Below, in pieces: positions 1 to 6,341 of a DNA stretch of 8,380 bases. Source of the DNA: an uncultured Treponema sp. (GTDB taxonomy: Bacteria > Spirochaetota > Spirochaetia > Treponematales > Treponemataceae). A program made the translations under genes and the position numbers. The notes beneath the pieces were generated by a model. The model did no database searches. It was given only the letters and a program-made list of their open reading frames with translations, and had not been told where the DNA came from. The stretch spans positions 1-8,380 of the forward strand of contig CALAUH010000244.1 of the NCBI GenBank assembly GCA_937892225.1, read 5' to 3'. Within the stretch, counting starts at the first letter, position 1. Each line of letters starts with the position of its first letter.

Positions 1-802
1 CTTCTGGAGCAATTGCGGCATCAAACTGGAATTCTCCGTCCAATGCTAAATCTGGAGCGGCTGCTTTTGCAAGTTCTGTTGCTTTCTGAACTTTTGTTAC
101 AGTATCATAGAATTTTGCATCGTTTCCTGAACCTTTTGTAGAGAATGAAAGCATTGCTACACGTGGTTCAATTCCACCGATTTTTTTAGCTGTATCTGCA
201 GATGCGATTGCGATATCCGAAAGTTCTTCTGCACTTGGTTCAATATTGATTGCACAATCACCGAATACAGAAACGCCTTCTTTAATGTAAGGGTTTCCAG
301 ATTCTGGAGCAACCATGATAAAACAAGAAGAAACTGTTTTGAATCCAGGAGCAGTTTTAATTACCTGTAAACCTGGGCGTAATGTGTTAGCTGTTGAGTG
401 ACATGCACCAGAAACAAATCCGTCTGCATCTCCAGCTTTAAGAATTAATGCACCATACATTGTGTGATCTTTTAAGATTGCTGCTTTTGCTGCTGCAACA
501 TCTGCATATTCAGGTGCACCAGTTTTTTTATTGATTTTACCTTCGCGTGCTTTGAATAAAAGTTCTGCATATTTGTCTGCATTTGCATCTTTTGCAGGGT
601 CAATAATTGTTACTCCGCTTAAATCTGCATTAGAACCGCTTGCTTTAATATCGTCGTCAGAACCAATCAAAATGATTTTGGCGATTCCGTCTTTTACTAT
701 TTTTGAAGCTGCTTCTACAACACGTTTATCTTCACCTTCGCAAAGTACGATTGTTTTGTTTGCAGCTTTTGCCTTTTTTAATAATTCATCAACAAATGCC
801 AT
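1..802 (-). CDS. pta: Phosphate acetyltransferase (Pta), 3' end outside the window
   Basis: The gene reads leftward and 267 residues are visible. The protein is the short, single-domain phosphotransacetylase that interconverts acetyl-CoA and acetyl phosphate in the cytosol, normally paired with acetate kinase for ATP-yielding acetate formation. Recognisable family blocks are the N-terminal VLCEGEDKR (residues 19-27), ILKAGDADGFVSGA followed by HSTANTLRPGLQVI (about 120-148), PRVAMLSFSTKGS (213-225) and DLALDGEFQFDAA (251-263). Short Pta proteins are usually about 330 residues, so roughly 65 C-terminal residues are missing. That part carries the Ser-Arg and Asp active-site residues known from the Methanosarcina enzyme. 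The start ATG (complement of 800-802) has a GAGG ribosome-binding site (complement of 809-812) six bases upstream and a strong promoter further up. The neighbour across the promoter region is divergent, so the two are not in one operon. No frameshift or internal stop is seen. Family assignment is confident; the metabolic role is inferred from the family. Confidence 0.96.
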   Translation of the reverse strand, partial: MAFVDELLKKAKAANKTIVLCEGEDKRVVEAASKIVKDGIAKIILIGSDDDIKASGSNADLSGVTIIDPAKDANADKYAELLFKAREGKINKKTGAPEYADVAAAKAAILKDHTMYGALILKAGDADGFVSGACHSTANTLRPGLQVIKTAPGFKTVSSCFIMVAPESGNPYIKEGVSVFGDCAINIEPSAEELSDIAIASADTAKKIGGIEPRVAMLSFSTKGSGNDAKFYDTVTKVQKATELAKAAAPDLALDGEFQFDAAIAPE

Positions 803-831
803 TTTTATCCTCTATAAAAATAATTTAATAT

Positions 832-860
832 ATTCTACTGTAAATAGTTTAATTTCTCAA
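832..860 (-). promoter_or_regulatory. Sigma-70-type promoter for pta
   Basis: On the minus strand the sequence shows TTGAGA (-35, complement of 855-860), a 17-base spacer, and TAGAAT (-10, complement of 832-837). Each hexamer matches consensus at five of six positions and the spacing is optimal. Transcription should start near 825, giving a leader of about 20 bases with the GAGG ribosome-binding site. This is motif reading only; no start-site data are available. Confidence 0.7.
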
Positions 861-871
861 TGACACATATA

Positions 872-890
872 TTAAAATATTTCATTTTAA
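872..890. repeat. AT-only inverted repeat between divergent promoters
   Basis: The arms TTAAAAT (872-878) and ATTTTAA (884-890) are perfect inverted complements around a five-base centre. The repeat lies between the -35 boxes of the two divergent promoters (855-860 and 893-898). It could be an operator or an AT-rich UP-like element for both promoters. With A/T-only arms in an AT-rich region, chance is a real alternative. Confidence 0.3.
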
Positions 891-892
891 AT

Positions 893-921
893 TTGTTATT
901 TTCAACAAAATCACCGATAAT
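893..921 (+). promoter_or_regulatory. Sigma-70-type promoter for the SPOR-protein gene
   Basis: TTGTTA (893-898, four of six matches to the -35 consensus) is followed by a 17-base spacer and GATAAT (916-921, five of six matches to the -10 consensus). Transcription would begin near 928. The resulting leader of about 57 bases contains three runs of six to eight T residues (946-952, 960-967, 970-975). It ends in a GGAG ribosome-binding site (976-979) five bases before the ATG at 985. Confidence 0.6.
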
Positions 922-984
922 ATGATAGAGAGTAATTTACAAAAGTTTTTTTATATTGATTTTTTTTAATTTTTTGGAGTAATT

Positions 985-3336
985 ATGAAATCTTCTGTAA
1001 AAAAAATATTGTTAATTTTATTTTTTAATTTAATTTTTGTTCCACTTTTTGCAGATGCTTATTATATTTGTGTCGGATCTTTTCAAAAGAAAACAAATGC
1101 ACAGAATTTAGCTTATTCATTAACTGCAGATGGAACTCCATCTTATATATTTCAAGCTGAAACTAAAAAAGGAACATTTTATCGTGTTCTGTTAGTTGAA
1201 TCTTTTAAGAAATTAGGTGATGCTGATGCAAAAAAGAATTCATTTTTAAAATCATCATCTGCTAAAAAATATAAGATTTCATCAGCCTGGATTTTGAATA
1301 TGCGTTCATCGGTAAAAGATGTGCCGGTTTTACAGCAGCCGGAATCTTTACAGCTTGTTGATGATGAAGATATTCAGGTTATTGATCATGTAGAAAAAAA
1401 TGAAAAGAAGACTTCTACTGTAAAAGAAGACAAAAAAGAAAAATCTACAGCAAAAGATAAACCAACTCAGACAAAAACTTCTGAACCAAAAAAAGAAGTT
1501 AAAAAGGAAGAACCTAAAAAAGAGCCTGTCATTATAGAAGAAAAAGAAGAAGCAATTATTCTGGAAGAAACTGTTCAGCCTAAAGAAGAAGTTCAGAAAA
1601 CAGTTGTTGAAATTCCAGAAGTAAAAGAAGAACCAAAAGTTATAGAAGAACCTGAAGTTAAACAGGAAATTGTGAAAGAAAAGGAAGAATCAAAGCTTAT
1701 AGAAGAACCTGAAGTTAAACAGGAACCTGTAGAAGTAAAAGAAGAACCAGAGGTAATAGAAGAGCCTGAAGTTAAACAGGAAATTGTAGAAGTAAAAGAA
1801 GAACCTAAAGAAGAAGAGAAGGCAATAGAAGAAACAGAAGTAAAACAGGAAGAAACTGAAGCTAAAGAAGAAACTCCAGTTGAAAAAACAGAAACTGCAG
1901 AATCAGAAAAAGCAGATACAACAGAAGAAGAACAGCCAAAGTCAGAAGAACCTGCAGAAAAACAGATTGTACCTTTAAAACCATTCCGTTTGTCTTTCTA
2001 TGACAGTAGTAAAGTTTCTTTATCACTTACTCCAAACGAATCAGGTATTCAATTTAATCAGGATGCTCCATTTGCAGTAAAAGTTGCTTCATTTAGTGAA
2101 CAGTCTAGAGCACAGAAAAATCTTCAGAATATTAATATGCAGGATGTATCATCATATCTTGTAAAAACTTATTCTGATGATAAATATTTTAATTTTGATA
2201 TCTGTACAGGTGCATTTGCAACTCAAGAAGAAGCTGAAAACTTAAAGAAGGAACTTGTACAAAAAGGTCTTGTAAATTCAGAAGTTGTAAGTTATCTCAA
2301 TCTTAAAGATAAAATAGAAAACTATAATAAAGTTGTTGCTGAAAACAAAGTTGAATTTAAAGCAGAAAAAACAAATATCCCAAGTAGTGTTAGTCAGAAT
2401 GTAAAAGATTGTATGAATTTGTTCCCTGTAAGTGAAAATGCAGAAATTACTCATCTTTATATTTATGATTATTACAATTTAAGAAATACAGGAAATGCAA
2501 TAGAAGATTATTATGAACTTGATGATTTTGTTGTATACGGTTATCGTTCAAAAGCAGCAATTCTTTCAGTTTATAAAGATGATTTATTGAATAGTACAGT
2601 TTCCATTTATATGGAAAAAAATGATGAGCCACTTTTTGAAGAATACGGACTTCCTGCTGGAGATTCAATTGAATTCAGTTCAAAAGGTCAGTTATATTCA
2701 TGTGTAATTTATCAGGATGGCGATAAAATTAAAATGACTGGTAAAAATATGGATAACAAGATTTTAATAAGAGCATCTGCAACTGGTTGTGATAAAAATG
2801 CATTTATTAATTTCTTAGATGATTCATTTAATGATATTAATTTAATAGAAAATGAACATGTTAGAAAATCATTCTTAACTATTCCAGAAGAAAATCCTGA
2901 AGTTCCTAAGAGTTTTGTTTCTTTTGCATTGAATAATGTTGATAAGGAATATGCTCAGGAAAAAGCATTTTCTGGATGGTTAGATTCTACTTTTGGAAGA
3001 TGGCATACAAATGTAATTTATAATCAGAATGGTAATAATTTTAATATTGATTATTATGATTTTGATTATGATTATAATGCTAATAAAGTATATGAAGTGT
3101 TCAAGAAAGAAAAGAATCAGGAAACTGAAGAATTATTTGATGATCCATACAGTCATACATCAGCTTTGGAAAAAGGAAAGGGATGGTATCTTTCTGGATG
3201 GAATGCAAACGAAATCTCATTCCTTTCAAAATCATATATTATTATTGCAAGTTCAAAGAATCTTAATGAAGATGAACTTAAGGTTATATGTAATGCAATA
3301 CAAGTTTGGTCTGATTCAGATGCAAACGCAAAATAA
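985..3336 (+). CDS. Exported protein with two SPOR domains, acidic repeat spacer and unknown C-terminal region
   Basis: This is a 783-residue protein. Residues 1-25 form a signal peptide: basic start MKSSVKK, a hydrophobic core, and an Ala-X-Ala site at A23-D24-A25. There is no lipobox cysteine. Residues 26-105 look like a SPOR domain (YYICVGSF, then A-x-x-L, then FYRVLLVESF). Residues about 135-328 are a Glu/Lys/Pro/Val-rich low-complexity spacer with 19-residue repeats. Residues 363-439 form a second, better conserved SPOR domain (FAVKVASF, then FDICTGAFATQEEAENL). Residues about 465-783 are not recognised; they are rich in Tyr, Asp and Asn, with a dense Asn/Asp/Tyr patch at 681-699. SPOR domains in general bind peptidoglycan glycan strands lacking stem peptides, often at division sites. 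A periplasmic wall-binding role is therefore inferred, with the spacer acting as an extended charged linker. The gene has its own promoter and is separated from pyrB by 79 bases. The ATG at 985 fits both the ribosome-binding site and the signal peptide. Domain calls are by eye. Confidence 0.85.
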   Translation: MKSSVKKILLILFFNLIFVPLFADAYYICVGSFQKKTNAQNLAYSLTADGTPSYIFQAETKKGTFYRVLLVESFKKLGDADAKKNSFLKSSSAKKYKISSAWILNMRSSVKDVPVLQQPESLQLVDDEDIQVIDHVEKNEKKTSTVKEDKKEKSTAKDKPTQTKTSEPKKEVKKEEPKKEPVIIEEKEEAIILEETVQPKEEVQKTVVEIPEVKEEPKVIEEPEVKQEIVKEKEESKLIEEPEVKQEPVEVKEEPEVIEEPEVKQEIVEVKEEPKEEEKAIEETEVKQEETEAKEETPVEKTETAESEKADTTEEEQPKSEEPAEKQIVPLKPFRLSFYDSSKVSLSLTPNESGIQFNQDAPFAVKVASFSEQSRAQKNLQNINMQDVSSYLVKTYSDDKYFNFDICTGAFATQEEAENLKKELVQKGLVNSEVVSYLNLKDKIENYNKVVAENKVEFKAEKTNIPSSVSQNVKDCMNLFPVSENAEITHLYIYDYYNLRNTGNAIEDYYELDDFVVYGYRSKAAILSVYKDDLLNSTVSIYMEKNDEPLFEEYGLPAGDSIEFSSKGQLYSCVIYQDGDKIKMTGKNMDNKILIRASATGCDKNAFINFLDDSFNDINLIENEHVRKSFLTIPEENPEVPKSFVSFALNNVDKEYAQEKAFSGWLDSTFGRWHTNVIYNQNGNNFNIDYYDFDYDYNANKVYEVFKKEKNQETEELFDDPYSHTSALEKGKGWYLSGWNANEISFLSKSYIIIASSKNLNEDELKVICNAIQVWSDSDANAK
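1636..1875 (+). repeat. 57-bp in-frame tandem repeats coding for 19-residue Glu/Lys/Pro/Val units
   Basis: Three contiguous units begin at 1636, 1693 and 1750 and end at 1806. They code for residues 218-236, 237-255 and 256-274 of the SPOR protein. Each unit carries the core IEEPEVKQE, and the DNA for this core is nearly identical between units. A fourth, diverged unit (residues 279-297, core IEETEVKQE, 1819-1875) follows after four residues. A partial unit with PEVKEEP precedes the array at residues 211-217. The period is a multiple of three, so gain or loss of units keeps the frame. High DNA-level similarity suggests recent duplication rather than selection on composition alone. Confidence 0.85.
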
Positions 3337-3361
3337 TATTTGATTTTTTCTGTTAGATTAC

Positions 3362-3390
3362 TTCCTAAAGATTATTGTTTTTGTTATAAT
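3362..3390 (+). promoter_or_regulatory. Extended -10 promoter for the pyrBIC operon
   Basis: A perfect TATAAT (3385-3390) is preceded by TG at 3382-3383, forming an extended -10 element. The -35 position 17 bases upstream is weak (TTCCTA, 3362-3367), as is common for extended -10 promoters. Transcription would start near 3397, leaving about 19 bases before the pyrB ATG. That leader is too short for a leader-peptide attenuator or a PyrR-type RNA switch. A near-perfect 15-base palindrome (3381-3395: TTGT, AT, centre A, AT, ACAA) overlaps the -10 and could be an operator. Confidence 0.65.
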
Positions 3391-3415
3391 TACAAAAATT
3401 CTAAAGAGGTAAAAA

Positions 3416-4339
3416 ATGCTAACAGGACGTCATTTAATACAACCTGATGATTTAACGGTTTCTGAAATTGAAGAAATTTGTTCATTAGCAGAACAGATTA
3501 TTGTTGATCCTAAATCTTTTAATGATGTGTGTCGCGGGAAAATTCTTGCGACACTTTTTTTTGAGCCAAGTACAAGAACCAGACTTTCTTTTGAGGCAGC
3601 AATGTTGCGTTTAGGAGGTTCTGTAGAAGGTTTTTCTGATGCAGATAATACTTCAACTTCAAAAGGTGAAACTTTAGCAGATACGATTAGAGTTGTTTCT
3701 TCTTATGCTGATGTAATAGCAATGCGTACTCCAAAAGAAGGTGCAGCCCTTCTAGCAAGTAAATATTCCGCATGTCCTATAATTAATGCAGGGGACGGAG
3801 GTCATTATCATCCTACACAGACATTAACTGATTTAGTAACTATTAGACAATTGTTAGGTGGACTTGAAAATCATACAATTGGTTTTTGTGGAGATTTAAA
3901 ATTCGGTAGAACAGTTCATTCTCTTGCAGAAGCTTTACGTCATTTTAAAGGAAATAAATTTATTTTTATAAGTCCTAAAGAATTGACAGTTCCAGATTAT
4001 TTAATAACTAACGTCTTAGAACCAGCCGGTGTTAAATATGAAATTGTAGAAAGTTTGGATTCTGTAATCGATAAACTTGATATTTTATATATGACACGTG
4101 TTCAAAAGGAAAGATTCTTTAATGAACAGGATTATATCAGATTAAAAGACAGCTATATTCTTGACGGTGAAAAAATGAAAAATGCTAAGAAGAATATGAT
4201 AGTTCTTCATCCTCTGCCAAGAGTAAACGAAATTACTCCAGAAGTAGATGATGACCCACGTGCTGCATATTTTAAACAAGTAAAATATGGTATGTATGCA
4301 AGAATGGCTTTAATAGCAAAACTTACAGGTTCAATTTAG
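3416..4339 (+). CDS. pyrB: Aspartate carbamoyltransferase, catalytic subunit
   Basis: The protein joins carbamoyl phosphate to L-aspartate to give N-carbamoyl-L-aspartate, the committed step of pyrimidine synthesis, in the cytosol. At 307 residues it is the usual length of the family. The carbamoyl-phosphate loop is FFEPSTRTRLSFE (48-60, with STRTR at 52-56). Other family residues are K83 in the SKGE loop, R104 (AMRTP), HPTQ at 132-135, R165 (FGRT), R228 (MTRVQ) and HPLPR at 265-269. These match the substrate-binding positions known from the E. coli enzyme, and none is missing. The ATG at 3416 has GAGG at 3406-3409, six bases away. PyrI follows after 31 bases, which points to a class B holoenzyme built of catalytic trimers and regulatory dimers and subject to nucleotide feedback. 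It is the first gene of the operon. Confidence 0.98.
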   Translation: MLTGRHLIQPDDLTVSEIEEICSLAEQIIVDPKSFNDVCRGKILATLFFEPSTRTRLSFEAAMLRLGGSVEGFSDADNTSTSKGETLADTIRVVSSYADVIAMRTPKEGAALLASKYSACPIINAGDGGHYHPTQTLTDLVTIRQLLGGLENHTIGFCGDLKFGRTVHSLAEALRHFKGNKFIFISPKELTVPDYLITNVLEPAGVKYEIVESLDSVIDKLDILYMTRVQKERFFNEQDYIRLKDSYILDGEKMKNAKKNMIVLHPLPRVNEITPEVDDDPRAAYFKQVKYGMYARMALIAKLTGSI

Positions 4340-4370
4340 TTAATGCAGGATTATACCTAAGGGGAAATAA

Positions 4371-4805
4371 ATGTTAAACGTAAATACAATAAAAAACGGT
4401 CTTGTTATTGATCATATTCGTTCTGGTTCCGGCTGGAAAATCTACCAGTGGCTTGGTTTGGATAAAGCTCCTTTTACATCATGTTTAATTCAGAATGTTC
4501 AATCTGAAAAATCAGGAAAAAAGGATATAATTAAAATTGATAATATCATAAATATTGATTATTCTGTATTAGGATTTATTGATCCAAATATCTGTGTAAA
4601 TGTAATTGAAAATGAAAAAATTGTTCGTAAAATTACAATGGAATTACCAGCTAAAGTAAGTGGAGTTTTTAATTGTAAAAATCCACGTTGTATCACACAG
4701 ACTGAACATTATGTTAATCCAACTTTTATTCTTACAGATAAGAAAAAAGGTCTTTATAGATGCGAATATTGTGATACATTATATTTAGCAGGTGAAAATA
4801 ACTAA
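4371..4805 (+). CDS. pyrI: Aspartate carbamoyltransferase, regulatory subunit
   Basis: This is the regulatory chain of class B aspartate transcarbamoylase. It binds nucleotide effectors and bridges catalytic trimers. The N-terminal allosteric domain spans about residues 1-93 and the zinc domain about 97-144. The four zinc cysteines are C102, C107, C131 and C134, in the C-x4-C and C-x2-C spacing of E. coli PyrI. By manual alignment to E. coli, the effector-site residues Asp19, His20, Lys60, Asn84 and Lys94 correspond to D14, H15, K55, N77 and K87. ATP/CTP/UTP regulation is therefore likely retained. The protein is 144 residues against about 153 in E. coli, mostly through a shorter N-terminus. 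AAGGGG at 4359-4364 is a strong ribosome-binding site six bases before the ATG. The gene lies 31 bases after pyrB and 13 bases before pyrC, so it is clearly operonic. Confidence 0.97.
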   Translation: MLNVNTIKNGLVIDHIRSGSGWKIYQWLGLDKAPFTSCLIQNVQSEKSGKKDIIKIDNIINIDYSVLGFIDPNICVNVIENEKIVRKITMELPAKVSGVFNCKNPRCITQTEHYVNPTFILTDKKKGLYRCEYCDTLYLAGENN

Positions 4806-4818
4806 AATTGAGGACTAA

Positions 4819-6327
4819 ATGACAAAAGCAACACTAATTTACAATGCACGACTTTTAGATGAATCGATGGATACTCCGGGAGCAATCTTAATAGAAGACA
4901 ATCAGATTCGTGCAATCTTTCAAGGATATTTTACTTCTCCAGAAACTGCTTCTACTTTAGCACATTCTGTTCTTGCAGAAGATGGTTGTGAAGCAAATTG
5001 TAAATTAGAGCTTTATGATGCAAAAGGTTTTACTGCAACTCCTGCTTTTATAGATATGCATGTTCATATGCGTTATCCGGGTTATACAGAAAAAGAGGAT
5101 TTAGACAGTGGTTTACATGCTGCTGCAAGTGGCGGATATGGAACGGTTGTAGCAATGGCAAATACAAATCCTGTTGTTTCTTCTATAAATATGGCTCTTC
5201 AAATAGAAAAAGAAGCAACTAAAATTGGATTAAGTCATCTTTTTCAGGTTGTAAGTATTACTAAAAACTTTAACGGTGAAGATATAAGCCATTTAAGTTT
5301 TCTGAATAAAAAATATGTTCCTGTAATTTCAGAAGATGGAAGGGATGTTCTTTCATCATCAGTAATGTTAAAAGCAATGAAAATTGCAGCAGAAAAACAG
5401 ATTATTGTCAGCTGTCATTGTGAAGATCCGACTTTGGCAATAGATGCTCGTCCATACAGACAGGAAGCTTTATCGGTAATGAAATCTTGCGGACTTTCTG
5501 CATGGGGAACTTTTGATGATGAAGAAGATGTTGATGAAAATGCTTTGTTTAAAATAGATGAATCTTTGAAAAAAGCAAATGAATTTCTAGCACTGGCAGA
5601 AGATACTGCGACTGCTAGAAATATTTTACTTGCAAAACAGGCTGGCTGCAGAATTCATCTTGCTCATGTAAGTACTGCAAATTCAATTAATACGATTCAT
5701 TATGCAAAGAGCGAACTTTTTGATGAACTTGCAGATTCTGCTGCAAATGTTGCTGATGAAGCTCTGGATGCTTTTGAATCAGATAAGAAATATTTCCCTG
5801 AAATTAAAAACATTGGTTATGAAATTACCTGTGAAGTTACACCTCATCATCTGGCACTCTGTGGAACCGAAGAACCTTTTATACGCGCACTTGTAAATCC
5901 ACCTTTAAGAAGTGAAACAGATAGAATCGCACTTTTAGAGGCTTTACGTGATGGAACGGTAGATGTAATTGCCACAGATCATGCTCCACATACACTCGAT
6001 GATAAAGCACAGGGAAGTCCTGGATTTACGGGGCTTGAAACTTCATATGCAGTTTGTAATACAGTTTTAATAAAACAAAATCAGTTTAATTCTAGAAGAC
6101 TTTCACAACTCATGTCAGCAAATCCTGCCCGCATTTTAGGTTTACAGAAAGGATTATTAAAAGCCGGTTATGATGCTGACATAACTTTAGTAGATCCTGA
6201 TGAAGACTGGGTTGTAGATTCAAGAATGTTCTGCAGTAAAGGAAAAGCAACTCCATTTGAAGGAAAGACTCTTACTGGAAAAGTTCATGTACTTTTTATC
6301 GACGGTAAAAAAGTTTTTGAAAGATAA
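4819..6327 (+). CDS. pyrC: Dihydroorotase, class I, longer than usual
   Basis: PyrC reversibly cyclises N-carbamoyl-L-aspartate to L-dihydroorotate, the step after PyrB, in the cytosol. The amidohydrolase metal site is visible: H81 and H83 in DMHVHMRYPG, D173 in the SEDG loop, H200 in SCHCED, H283 (or H280) in IHLAHVST, and D387 in ATDHAPH. ANTNP (114-118), TPHHL (341-345) and NPP (360-362) are further class I motifs. The protein has 502 residues, whereas class I enzymes are usually about 425. Comparing metal-ligand spacing with the Aquifex enzyme (remembered numbering), the extra length falls in three places. These are about 20 residues before H81 (around 38-62), about 31 between H200 and H283 (acidic stretch near 232-240), and about 31 between H283 and D387 (acidic, near 299-325). 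All ligands remain, so an active enzyme is expected. GAGG at 4810-4813 sits five bases before the ATG. It is the third gene of the operon. Confidence 0.96.
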   Translation: MTKATLIYNARLLDESMDTPGAILIEDNQIRAIFQGYFTSPETASTLAHSVLAEDGCEANCKLELYDAKGFTATPAFIDMHVHMRYPGYTEKEDLDSGLHAAASGGYGTVVAMANTNPVVSSINMALQIEKEATKIGLSHLFQVVSITKNFNGEDISHLSFLNKKYVPVISEDGRDVLSSSVMLKAMKIAAEKQIIVSCHCEDPTLAIDARPYRQEALSVMKSCGLSAWGTFDDEEDVDENALFKIDESLKKANEFLALAEDTATARNILLAKQAGCRIHLAHVSTANSINTIHYAKSELFDELADSAANVADEALDAFESDKKYFPEIKNIGYEITCEVTPHHLALCGTEEPFIRALVNPPLRSETDRIALLEALRDGTVDVIATDHAPHTLDDKAQGSPGFTGLETSYAVCNTVLIKQNQFNSRRLSQLMSANPARILGLQKGLLKAGYDADITLVDPDEDWVVDSRMFCSKGKATPFEGKTLTGKVHVLFIDGKKVFER

Positions 6328-6331
6328 ACAA

Positions 6332-6335
6332 AGGA
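6332..6335 (+). promoter_or_regulatory. Ribosome-binding site fixing a GTG start for the AraC-family gene
   Basis: AGGA (6332-6335, within AAAGGA) lies six bases before GTG at 6342. No in-frame ATG occurs before the conserved cupin region, so this site supports GTG as the true start. It sits in the 14-base gap after the pyrC stop, which points to translation from a shared transcript. Confidence 0.7.
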
Positions 6336-6341
6336 CTGTCT

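Noticed and set aside
531..863. Plus-strand open frame of 110 codons
   Set aside because: It lies opposite the clearly conserved pta coding sequence and its product is a Ser/Ala/Ile-rich antisense-like sequence with no family features.
1396..1968. Frameshift or foreign insert suggested by the sudden change to Glu/Lys-rich composition
   Set aside because: The frame stays open into a well-formed second SPOR domain and the codon style matches the rest of the gene, so this is an ordinary low-complexity linker.
2447..2668. Minus-strand open frame of 73 codons inside the SPOR gene
   Set aside because: It is antisense to a convincing gene, its composition mirrors the coding strand, and no start signal was seen.
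3029..3343. Plus-strand open frame of 104 codons in another frame inside the SPOR gene
   Set aside because: It overlaps the 3' part of the SPOR gene, has a low-complexity Ile/Met/Leu start caused by Asn/Asp/Tyr codons read out of frame, and lacks a ribosome-binding site.
3337..3415. Possible terminator after the SPOR gene
   Set aside because: There is a T-rich stretch but no stable GC-containing hairpin before it; the region is better explained by the pyrB promoter.
3391..3415. Reiterative-transcription control of pyrB as in E. coli pyrBI
   Set aside because: The likely start region reads AATTC with only two T residues, too short for the T-run slippage used in E. coli, and the start site is only predicted.
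5702..5896. Plus-strand open frame of 64 codons inside pyrC
   Set aside because: It is an alternate frame of pyrC with a Leu/Met-rich artefactual product.
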